From Micrococcales bacterium (GTDB lineage Bacteria > Actinomycetota > Actinomycetes > Actinomycetales > Dermatophilaceae), in assembly GCA_003157445.1 (NCBI GenBank), contig PMJN01000430.1, positions 1 to 5,251 of the forward strand: a stretch of DNA of 5,251 nt, written 5' to 3'. The translations under genes were made by a program, and so were the position numbers. Below are positions 1 to 5,221 of the stretch, one piece after another. The notes beneath the pieces are model-generated. The model ran no database searches. It saw only the letters and a program-made list of their open reading frames with translations, and was not told the origin of the DNA. Numbering within the stretch: position 1 is the first letter of the stretch; each line of letters begins with the position of its first letter.

Positions 1-468
1 CACGCCGTGGCCGGAAAGGCGCTGTTCGTCGGCGATCCCCATCTGGCGATAGGCCGAGCCCATCGCCAGGATCACGGTCCGGGCCGACCAGATAGTGCCC
101 TCGCCGTCGGTGACCGTCTTGACCGGCCCGGTCAGGGACATCGCCGTGACGTCGTCGCGGACCATCTGGGCGCCAAAGCGCATCGCCTGGGCGCGCATGG
201 CTTGCATCAGGTCAGGGCCCAAGATGCCGGACGGGAAGCCGGGGAAGTTCTCGACTTCGGTGGTGGCCATCAAGGCACCACCTGCAGTCACCGCGCCCTC
301 GAAAACGACCGGCTTCAGGTTGGCCCGGGCCGCATAGACCGCGGCTGTGTACCCAGCCGGACCGGAGCCAATGATGATGACCTCACGAACCTCGTTCGGC
401 CCGAGCGCGTCGTTCTCTGGTGGTGTCATGGTCGTCATGTTTGGGGTGGTCGGTTCGGCCTTGGTCAT
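1..468 (-). CDS. trxB: Thioredoxin reductase, N-terminal part (cut by window edge)
   Basis: Thioredoxin reductase, an NADPH- and FAD-dependent cytoplasmic enzyme that reduces thioredoxin. In an ars operon (where it is sometimes called arsT) it would recycle the thioredoxin that regenerates ArsC. The 156 visible codons carry the FAD-binding GSGPAG at residues 35-40 followed by [10 protein letters not shown]. Further on come the family blocks [15 protein letters not shown] and, near 136, VILAMGSA. The reading stops at GHGV, just before the redox CxxC expected in this family, so the active site lies outside the window. The ATG at 468 is chosen because it overlaps the TGA of the upstream arsC as ATGA, which suggests translational coupling. 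In-frame ATGs at 438 and 429 are alternatives that would also keep the FAD motif. No frameshift is seen. The family call is very secure; its use in arsenate reduction is inferred from position. Confidence 0.95.
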   Translation of the reverse strand, partial: MTKAEPTTPNMTTMTPPENDALGPNEVREVIIIGSGPAGYTAAVYAARANLKPVVFEGAVTAGGALMATTEVENFPGFPSGILGPDLMQAMRAQAMRFGAQMVRDDVTAMSLTGPVKTVTDGEGTIWSARTVILAMGSAYRQMGIADEQRLSGHGV

Positions 469-896
469 CGGGAGCTCAGGGATTCGTGGCTGCGGTCAGG
501 CAGGAGCTCGCCCAGGAGAGCCTGTATGAGGGCTTTGATCTCGTCGCGGATGGGACGGACGGCCTCGACGCCCTGGCCCGCGGGGTCTTCCAGATCCCAG
601 TCGAGGTAACGCTTGCCGGGGAAGATCGGGCATGCGTCCCCGCAGCCCATGGTGATCACCACGTCGGAGGCCTGGACTACGTCGGTGGTCAGGATCTTTG
701 GGGTTTGAGCGGAGATGTCGATGCCCACCTCGGCCATCGCGGCCACGGCGGAGGGGTTCACCCGGTCGCCGGGGATGCTCCCGGCAGAGCGGACCTCGAC
801 CCGCTCGCCGCCGAGGTGGGTCAGGAATCCGGCGGCCATCTGGGAGCGGCCGGCGTTGTGGACGCAAACGAACAGGACGCTGGGCTTGTTGGCCAT
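465..896 (-). CDS. arsC: Arsenate reductase ArsC, short LMW-phosphatase-fold form
   Basis: Cytoplasmic arsenate reductase, 143 residues, turning As(V) into As(III) for export. It has the low-molecular-weight tyrosine phosphatase fold. The anion-binding P-loop is C11-VHNAG-R17-S18, with C11 the nucleophile, and D104-P105 is the likely general-acid DP pair. C85 and C89 in MGCGDACP are candidates for the resolving cysteines of a thioredoxin-coupled cascade, which fits the trxB immediately downstream. Coupling to mycothiol, as known for some corynebacterial ArsC proteins, cannot be excluded. The ATG at 896 is chosen because it directly precedes the P-loop strand ([11 protein letters not shown]) and has a GAAAGG at 907-912, 10 bases upstream. 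The open frame runs on to 1121, but that part overlaps the neighbouring arsC in another frame and is not protein-like. The stop overlaps the trxB start. The start lies 34 bases after the stop of the longer arsC. Confidence 0.93.
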   Translation of the reverse strand: MANKPSVLFVCVHNAGRSQMAAGFLTHLGGERVEVRSAGSIPGDRVNPSAVAAMAEVGIDISAQTPKILTTDVVQASDVVITMGCGDACPIFPGKRYLDWDLEDPAGQGVEAVRPIRDEIKALIQALLGELLPDRSHESLSSR

Positions 897-906
897 GGGG
901 TGAGGA

Positions 907-912
907 CCTTTC
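907..912 (-). promoter_or_regulatory. Ribosome binding site of short arsC
   Basis: GAAAGG read on the minus strand, 10 bases before the ATG at 896. The spacing is slightly long, but no better purine run is present. It supports the internal ATG as the start rather than the much longer open frame. Confidence 0.5.
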
Positions 913-930
913 GAAGGGGACGATTGCTGC

Positions 931-1569
931 TTAGGAGTGGTGCAGAACCTGGCCGAGAAGAGTAGTGACGCGGGCCTGGATGTCATCGCGGATCGCCCGG
1001 ACCACCTCGATGGGCTGGGCTCCGGGGTCGATGACTTCCCAGTCTTCGTAGCGTTTGCCAGGGAAGATCGGACAGGCGTCACCGCAGCCCATGGTGATGA
1101 TGACGTCGGCGGCGTGGACAACGTCGTCTGTCAGCGGTTTGGGGAAGGCTTCGGTGAGCTCGATTCCCCGTTCGGCAAGTACCTGGATGGTCAGGGGGTT
1201 GACCTGTTGGTCGGGCTGTGAACCGGCGGAACGGACGTGGACCTTCCCCGCGGACAGGTGCTTGGCCAGGGCTGCGGCCATCTGGGAGCGGCCGGCATTG
1301 TGGACGCAGACAAAGAGGATCTCTGGGACGGTGGTGGCGATCTTGCCTTCGGCCTGGGCTGCGGCCAGGAGCTGGTCGCGGGCGAAGCGCTGGGTCAGGA
1401 TGGGCAGGAAGTTGGGGAACTTGGCGACCGGCCCCAGGGTGTCGCGGGCCTGCTCGACTGCCCGTTGGACGGTCTCCCGGCTGAAGACGCCGTCGTAATG
1501 GTAGGTCAGGTCATCCACGATCCGGGTGTACTCCGCGGTTAGCGCTGGTGTGGTGGGGAGTGTGGACAC
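931..1569 (-). CDS. arsC: Arsenate reductase with N-terminal helical dimerization domain
   Basis: A second arsenate reductase, 212 residues. Residues 1 to about 75 are predicted helical (for example ALTAEYTRIVDDLTYHYDG and the stretch around 30-70). They match in size and place the three-helix-bundle extension known from thioredoxin-dependent C. glutamicum ArsC1'. Residues 83-212 are the LMW-phosphatase-like catalytic domain: P-loop C88-VHNAG-R94-S95, C162 and C166 in MGCGDACP, and D181-P182. The catalytic half is closely related to the short arsC downstream and shares the identical stretch [16 protein letters not shown], so the pair is probably an old tandem duplication with or without the N-domain. 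The GTG start at 1569 is supported by an AAGGAG 6 bases upstream, at 1576-1581. The gene begins 13 bases after the acr3 stop. The family call is firm; the thioredoxin coupling is inferred from the cysteine pattern, the relatives and the nearby trxB. Confidence 0.95.
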   Translation of the reverse strand: MSTLPTTPALTAEYTRIVDDLTYHYDGVFSRETVQRAVEQARDTLGPVAKFPNFLPILTQRFARDQLLAAAQAEGKIATTVPEILFVCVHNAGRSQMAAALAKHLSAGKVHVRSAGSQPDQQVNPLTIQVLAERGIELTEAFPKPLTDDVVHAADVIITMGCGDACPIFPGKRYEDWEVIDPGAQPIEVVRAIRDDIQARVTTLLGQVLHHS

Positions 1570-1575
1570 GGTCTG

Positions 1576-1581
1576 CTCCTT
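1576..1581 (-). promoter_or_regulatory. Strong ribosome binding site of long arsC
   Basis: AAGGAG on the minus strand, 6 bases before the GTG at 1569 and just after the acr3 stop. It decides the GTG start and gives this gene its own strong initiation signal, in contrast to acr3 and trxB, which depend on stop-start overlaps. Confidence 0.8.
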
Positions 1582-1582
1582 C

Positions 1583-2677
1583 TCAGGGTGAGGTCAAGGC
1601 AGGGGTAGAGGTGAACCGTTTGCGTAGGGCGAGGCTGACGTAGACGAGCGTGACCAGGACGGGGACCTCGATGAGGGGGCCGACGACCCCCGCCAGTGCC
1701 TGCCCGGAGGTCACCCCGAACGTTGCGATCGCGACGGCGATGGCCAGTTCGAAGTTGTTGCCCGCAGCGGTGAACGCCAGTGTCGTCGTCCGCTCATAGC
1801 CAAGTCCGAGACCGGCACCCAGTGCATAGCCGCCGCCCCACATCACCGCGAAGTAGGCGAGAAGGGGTAGCGCGATCCGTGCGACATCAAGGGGGTTGCT
1901 GGTGATCGCCTTACCCTGCAGCGCGAACAGCACGACGATCGTGAACAGCAGGCCGTACAGCGCGAACGGCCCAACGCGCGGGATGAAGCGCTCCTCATAC
2001 CAGGTGCGCCCCTTGGCCTTCTCACCAACGCGTCGGGACAAGAACCCGGCAAGTAGGGGTATGCCGAGGAAGATCAGCACGCTGCGTGCGATGTCCCAGG
2101 TGGAGGCGTTGATGCCGGTCTGGTCCAGGCCGAGCCAACCGGGCAGGACGCTGAGGTAGAACCAGCCGAGGCCGGCGAAGGCGACCACCTGGAACACCGA
2201 ATTGATCGCCACCAGCACGGCGGCGGCCTCGCGGTCGCCGCAGGCGAGGTCGTTCCAGATGATGACCATGGCGATGCAGCGGGCCAGTCCGACGATGATC
2301 AGGCCGGTGCGGTATGCCGGCAGGTCGGGCAGGAAGATCCAGGCGAGGGCGAACATCAGCGCCGGGCCGACCACCCAGTTCAACAGCAGGGAGCTGACCA
2401 GGAGTCGGCGGTCTCCGGTGACCGAGTCGAGCCGGTCGTAGCGGACCTTGGCCAGCACCGGGTACATCATCACCAGCAGGCCGATCGCGATCGGCAGGCT
2501 GATCCCGTCGACCTGCACCGCCTGCAGGACGGTCTCCAAGCCGGGCACGCCCCGGCCCAGCAACAGCCCCGCCAGCATGGCCACCCCGATCCAAACGGGT
2601 AGGAACCGATCAAGGGTCGACAGCTTGGCGACGACGGCGTTCGCCGGGGCTGTCGGAGTGTTCACGGGCGTACTCAT
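1583..2677 (-). CDS. acr3: Arsenite efflux permease, ACR3 family
   Basis: Inner-membrane arsenite exporter of the ACR3 family (bile/arsenite/riboflavin transporter superfamily), 364 residues, a usual length. About ten hydrophobic segments can be seen, roughly at 26-41, 59-78, 92-115, 123-141, 150-178, 196-214, 235-254, 265-290, 300-322 and 328-351. The family's key residues are present: C134 in GLARCIAMVIIWNDLACGD (matching the essential Cys of C. glutamicum Acr3), C146, the NNFELAIAVAIA block at 307-318, and the conserved Glu E337 in GPLIEVPVL. The ATG at 2677 is chosen because it overlaps the arsR TGA as ATGA. The open frame extends upstream to 2905, but that extension is the shadow of arsR. 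No clear Shine-Dalgarno precedes it, so coupling to arsR translation is likely. It exports the product of the two ArsC enzymes downstream. Confidence 0.97.
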   Translation of the reverse strand: MSTPVNTPTAPANAVVAKLSTLDRFLPVWIGVAMLAGLLLGRGVPGLETVLQAVQVDGISLPIAIGLLVMMYPVLAKVRYDRLDSVTGDRRLLVSSLLLNWVVGPALMFALAWIFLPDLPAYRTGLIIVGLARCIAMVIIWNDLACGDREAAAVLVAINSVFQVVAFAGLGWFYLSVLPGWLGLDQTGINASTWDIARSVLIFLGIPLLAGFLSRRVGEKAKGRTWYEERFIPRVGPFALYGLLFTIVVLFALQGKAITSNPLDVARIALPLLAYFAVMWGGGYALGAGLGLGYERTTTLAFTAAGNNFELAIAVAIATFGVTSGQALAGVVGPLIEVPVLVTLVYVSLALRKRFTSTPALTSP

Positions 2678-3084
2678 GCCGGCACTGCTGGCGCGGCCGT
2701 GCCGAGTTGGGTGGTGCGGAGCTGAGTGGTGCTGACGTCGGTCGAGCCGAGCACGGCCGACAGCTGGGCCAGCGCCGATGGCACCACCCAGTAGTAAACC
2801 CAGGTGCCGCGCCGCTCGCACTCGAGTAGCCCGCTTTCGCGCAGCACTTTGAGGTGGTGGGAGATGGTCGGCTGGCTCAGGTCGAGGCCGACGGACAGGT
2901 CGCACACACAGGCTTCCCCCCCGGCGTGGCTGGCCACCCGGCTCAGTAGCTGCAGGCGCACGGGGTCGCCCAGGGCCTTGAACATCCGGGCTAGGTCACC
3001 GGCCCAGTCCTCGGTCAGCGGCTCGCGCACCAGGGGCGTGCAACACGGTTCCGCCTTAGCGGCCGGCTGGGTTTGTTTCGACAT
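2674..3084 (-). CDS. arsR: ArsR/SmtB-family As(III)-responsive repressor
   Basis: Winged helix-turn-helix repressor of the ArsR/SmtB family, 136 residues, expected to bind the operon operator and release it on As(III). Residues 31-50 (LARMFKALGDPVRLQLLSRV) are the typical first helices. DLSQPTISHHLKVLRESGLL at 68-87 is the recognition helix region, and RRGTWVYYWV at 91-100 is the wing. Two sets of possible metalloid ligands are present. C14-C15 near the N-terminus resemble the CC pair of C. glutamicum ArsR, whose site also uses a third Cys. C59-V-C61 lies at the place of the E. coli ELCVCDL site, and C89 is extra. The C-terminal tail (113-136) is Thr/Ala-rich, low in complexity and contains a five-residue repeat. 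The ATG at 3084 has no Shine-Dalgarno before it and probably starts a leaderless mRNA. It is the first gene of the operon and overlaps acr3 by four bases. Confidence 0.96.
   Translation of the reverse strand: MSKQTQPAAKAEPCCTPLVREPLTEDWAGDLARMFKALGDPVRLQLLSRVASHAGGEACVCDLSVGLDLSQPTISHHLKVLRESGLLECERRGTWVYYWVVPSALAQLSAVLGSTDVSTTQLRTTQLGTAAPAVPA
2704..2733. repeat. Two tandem 15-bp units in the arsR 3' end
   Basis: GAGTTGGGTGGTGCG (2704-2718) is followed directly by GAGCTGAGTGGTGCT (2719-2733), with 12 of 15 bases identical. The repeat is in frame and gives TTQLR/TTQLG in the ArsR tail, outside the winged-helix core, so it looks like a small slippage duplication without a clear function. Confidence 0.75.
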
Positions 3085-3107
3085 AGATCAATATTGACAG
3101 TTATCTA
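3084..3107. promoter_or_regulatory. Candidate ArsR operator (nested palindromes)
   Basis: An AT-rich island in GC-rich surroundings. It contains the perfect 10-base palindrome TCAATATTGA (3088-3097) inside a wider inverted repeat, TAGAT (3084-3088) and ATCTA (3103-3107). It covers the predicted -10 element and spacer of the arsR promoter and touches the arsR start codon, so a bound repressor would block initiation. ArsR-family operators are usually AT-rich dyads of this scale. Which dyad is actually bound is not known. Confidence 0.6.
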
Positions 3108-3119
3108 ACCAACAGGCAA
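3091..3119 (-). promoter_or_regulatory. Predicted arsR operon promoter, leaderless
   Basis: Read on the minus strand: a -35-like TTGCCT at 3119-3114, a 17-base spacer, and a -10-like CAATAT at 3096-3091. Counting on from the -10 puts the transcription start at or next to the A of the arsR ATG (3084). That predicts a leaderless transcript and agrees with the missing Shine-Dalgarno. The -10 keeps the important second A and last T. Confidence 0.5.
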
Positions 3120-3274
3120 GTCGTCGATCACCGGAGCCCACTCGACGTTGCAGATCAGCGCCAACAACCGGCCACGGACTTTGCGCCGCGACACCACCTC
3201 AGCAGCCCGTCGACACCGAGGCCATCGCCGGACAGCAGGCACACTGGGCCTCCAGCTTCGATGCCAACCCCGAT

Positions 3275-3868
3275 ATGTACGGCACCGACCCCAGCGCCCC
3301 CGCGCTCGCTGCCGCCGAGGCATTCGCGGCCGCTGGGTATCACAGCGTGCTCGAGCTCGGAGCCGGCCAGGGACGCGACACCCTCTATCTGGCCCGGCAG
3401 GGTCTGCAGGTGACCGCGCTGGACATCGCTCCAGGCACTGTCGAGACCATCTGCGCCAAGGCACGCGCGGCCGGCCTGACCAACATGGTGAGTGTGGTCC
3501 GCCACGACATGCGCGAGCCGTTGCCGCTGCCCGACGACAGCACCGATGCGTCCTACTCCCACATGCTTTTCTGTATGGCCCTGACCACCTTCGAGCTCGA
3601 ACGTCTCGCCGGCGAGCTTCGCCGGGTGCTGCGCCCTGGGGGACTTGTCGTCTACACCGTCCGCACCACCGCCGACGCCCACTACGGCACCGGCACGCCT
3701 CGCGGTGACGACATGTACGAACATGGAGGGTTCATCGTCCACTTCTTCGACCGTCCGCTCATCGATCGCCTGGCCCTCGGCTTCGAGCTCATCGACGTTG
3801 CCGACTTCACCGAGGGAGAGCTGCCCCGACGGCTCGCTCGCGTCACGATGCGGGTCCCACAGCGATAG
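3275..3868 (+). CDS. Class I SAM-dependent methyltransferase, N-terminus uncertain
   Basis: Probable cytoplasmic S-adenosylmethionine-dependent methyltransferase; 197 residues from the first ATG. The Rossmann-type SAM motif is VLELGAGQGRDTLYLA (25-40), with an acidic residue after strand 2 (VTALD, D50), then HDM at 77-79, the post-motif block YSHMLFCMAL (94-103) and RVLRPGGLVVYTV (117-129). The overall pattern recalls TehB-like methyltransferases. It is not an obvious ArsM: only C60 and C100 are present, not the conserved cysteine set of arsenite methyltransferases. The substrate is unknown. The start is a problem. Codons upstream of 3275 (about 3206-3274, reading VDTEAIAGQQAHWASSFDANPD) look like genuine family sequence, and the frame is open back to a TGA at 3095-3097, yet that stretch has no ATG, GTG or TTG and the ATG at 3275 has no ribosome binding site. 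The true product may be longer, or the start may be damaged. The gene diverges from arsR and is followed after 23 bases by the DinB-like gene. Confidence 0.85.
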   Translation: MYGTDPSAPALAAAEAFAAAGYHSVLELGAGQGRDTLYLARQGLQVTALDIAPGTVETICAKARAAGLTNMVSVVRHDMREPLPLPDDSTDASYSHMLFCMALTTFELERLAGELRRVLRPGGLVVYTVRTTADAHYGTGTPRGDDMYEHGGFIVHFFDRPLIDRLALGFELIDVADFTEGELPRRLARVTMRVPQR

Positions 3869-3891
3869 GTCTCCGGAAGCGAGGTACTGAG

Positions 3892-4413
3892 GTGGACCGA
3901 CAAGTCGTCCGCGACGAGATGGAGCAGGCCAGGCAGACGTTCCACCATCTGCTGGACTCGGCGACGGTGGCCGAGTTGAGGCGGCCGTCGAATGGCACGA
4001 AGTGGACCAACGGGCAGTTGCTGTTCCACATGCTCTTGGGCTACTTGATCGTCGTCCGACTGCTGGTACTCGTTCGGATCTTTGGCCGGCTGCCCGACGG
4101 CGTCAGCCGTGCGTTCGCGGGCCTGCTTGAGGTCTCGACCCGACCGTTCCACACCATCAACTACGTCGGATCGGTAGTCGGGCCAAGGATGCTCGGGTAC
4201 GCGGGGTTGGGGCGTCGCTTCGACTGGGTGGTCGCCAAGCTGTTACGCCACCTGGACCAGGAGAGTGACTCTGAGCTGGCGCTGGGGATGCACTACCCGA
4301 CGTCGTGGGATCCGTACTTCAAGGCGTACATGACGTTGGCAGACGTCTATCGGTATCCGACACAGCACTTCGAGCATCACAGCCGTCAACTCACCCTCAG
4401 GGCTCCGGACTGA
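3892..4413 (+). CDS. DinB-like putative metal-dependent thiol transferase
   Basis: A 173-residue protein of the DinB/YfiT-like four-helix superfamily, whose actinobacterial members include mycothiol-dependent transferases and isomerases. Support comes from the early TKWTNGQLLFHMLLGYL (36-52), where W38 and H46 fit the usual W...H pattern, and the C-terminal H159-FEH-H163 (HxxxH spacing). Together H46, H159 and H163 could form the metal triad. Residues 43-64 are unusually hydrophobic for a soluble protein and could be mistaken for a membrane segment. The GTG start at 3892 has GAGG seven bases upstream and lies 23 bases after the methyltransferase stop, so the two are probably co-transcribed. 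The substrate is unknown. A role in mycothiol-linked detoxification is only an inference from family and neighbourhood. Confidence 0.75.
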   Translation: MDRQVVRDEMEQARQTFHHLLDSATVAELRRPSNGTKWTNGQLLFHMLLGYLIVVRLLVLVRIFGRLPDGVSRAFAGLLEVSTRPFHTINYVGSVVGPRMLGYAGLGRRFDWVVAKLLRHLDQESDSELALGMHYPTSWDPYFKAYMTLADVYRYPTQHFEHHSRQLTLRAPD

Positions 4414-4560
4414 GACCGGTTTCTGGTGTGCCACCCGCATGATGCTTCAGTCGACCAGGCGATCGCGGGAGACGAAAGCCGCAGAGCGCTCGTCGATATG
4501 AGTCTTGGCTTAGGCAAACCCGTGGTTCCTGTGTGGGCTTGGCGGGTGCAGGATGAGGTT

Positions 4561-4893
4561 GTGGATGTGGAGCTTCTTGTCGTGCCGGACTGTCCGAACG
4601 AATCGGTCGCCCTGTCGGTGTTGCGCTTGGCTTTCGATCGGGTCGGCCTGGCGGCGCAGTCGGTCCGTACGACTGTGATTGCCAGTCAGGAGCAGGCGCA
4701 GGAACGAGGGTTTGTTGGCTCGCCAACCATCCTCATCAACGGTCTCGACCCGTTCGGCGCTGCCGGGCAGAGCCCGGCGTATGCCTGCCGCGTCTACGTC
4801 ACCCCGGCCGGACTATCGGGTGTGCCGCCTTTGGGCGACGTCATCTCCGCTCTGACCGCTGCCAGCAATCGGGAGGCGGCGTCGCCCGAATGA
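4561..4893 (+). CDS. Small thioredoxin-fold protein of the mer/ars-neighbour type
   Basis: About 110 residues with a thioredoxin-like pattern: strand VDVELLVVPDCPN (1-13) with C11 at the redox position, the GSPTILING block (53-61) carrying the likely cis-proline P55, D63-P64-F65, and a second cysteine C76 in ACRVYVTP. Proteins of this type are, from memory, often annotated as thioredoxin family or, misleadingly, as alkylmercury lyase, and occur near mercury and arsenic genes. A direct lyase activity is not supported. The GTG at 4561 (or 4567) is preferred because the frame upstream, open to a GTG at 4426, adds 45 residues that do not look like part of the fold, and because AGGATGAGG sits at 4550-4558. 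The longer 155-residue reading cannot be ruled out. The single Cys with CPN lacks a second Cys, so a classical CxxC disulfide reductase is unlikely. Confidence 0.7.
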   Translation: MDVELLVVPDCPNESVALSVLRLAFDRVGLAAQSVRTTVIASQEQAQERGFVGSPTILINGLDPFGAAGQSPAYACRVYVTPAGLSGVPPLGDVISALTAASNREAASPE

Positions 4894-5221
4894 GCTGTCC
4901 ACCTGGTTTTCACCGGTGAGTGCGGGACGCCTATCGATCCACGGACATCCATCGGCGTTTACTGCTCGATGCGATCAGGCCGGTGTCCGCCACATGACGG
5001 TTCACGACGCGAGGCGGACGTGCGCCACGCTGGCGGTCCTGGAAGTCCGTCCGCGGGTGATCATGCGCTCCAGTGTCATGCATAGGTGTCGGTGAAGTTG
5101 GGGATCTACTCGAACGCCAGCCTGATGGCGACTCTCGAAGCGAAGTGCAGGCTGGGGGGAACTTCTTCAAGTGCTCCTTTAGTCCTTTCCTTCAGGGATG
5201 ACCTGCGGGAGCTCTGGTCGG
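4894..5221. other. Gene-poor spacer beside the tRNA
   Basis: No reading frame here is convincing on either strand. A minus-strand frame at 4931-5170 (79 residues, TTG start preceded by AAAGGAG) has a composition and low-complexity Ser/Pro/Arg content typical of spurious frames and matches no family I recognise. The stretch holds a small hairpin, CGCCA-CGC-TGGCG at 5023-5035, and a 7-base inverted repeat, GTCCGCC (4985-4991) with GGCGGAC (5013-5019), neither followed by a T-run. It may be decayed flanking DNA of an inserted element. Confidence 0.5.

Noticed and set aside
7..609. Plus-strand 200-codon frame across trxB and arsC
   Set aside because: It is antisense to two clear genes, with Gly/Arg/His-rich composition typical of a shadow frame.
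897..1121. N-terminal extension of the short arsC to 218 residues
   Set aside because: It overlaps the long arsC in another frame, is Ser/Pro/Arg-rich, and the ATG at 896 sits exactly where the phosphatase fold begins.
2678..2905. N-terminal extension of acr3 to 440 residues
   Set aside because: It is the shadow of arsR; the ATG at 2677 with its ATGA overlap gives the usual ACR3 length.
3094..3099. Perfect TTGACA on the plus strand as -35 for the methyltransferase
   Set aside because: No acceptable -10 lies 16-18 bases downstream (the sequence there is around GCAAGTC), so I do not call a promoter.
3155..3742. Minus-strand 195-codon frame opposite the methyltransferase
   Set aside because: It is Gly/Val-rich and antisense to a gene with clear SAM motifs, with no motif of its own.
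3275..3868. Methyltransferase as arsenite methyltransferase ArsM
   Set aside because: It has only two cysteines, not placed as in ArsM, so the operon context alone does not justify the name.
5023..5035. CGCCA-CGC-TGGCG hairpin as terminator for the thioredoxin-fold gene
   Set aside because: The stem is only five base pairs, there is no T-run, and it lies about 130 bases after the stop codon.
4931..5170. Minus-strand 79-codon frame with TTG start and AAAGGAG upstream
   Set aside because: The ribosome-site-like purines are suggestive, but the protein is low-complexity Ser/Pro/Arg with no recognisable fold or motif, typical of a chance frame in GC-rich DNA.
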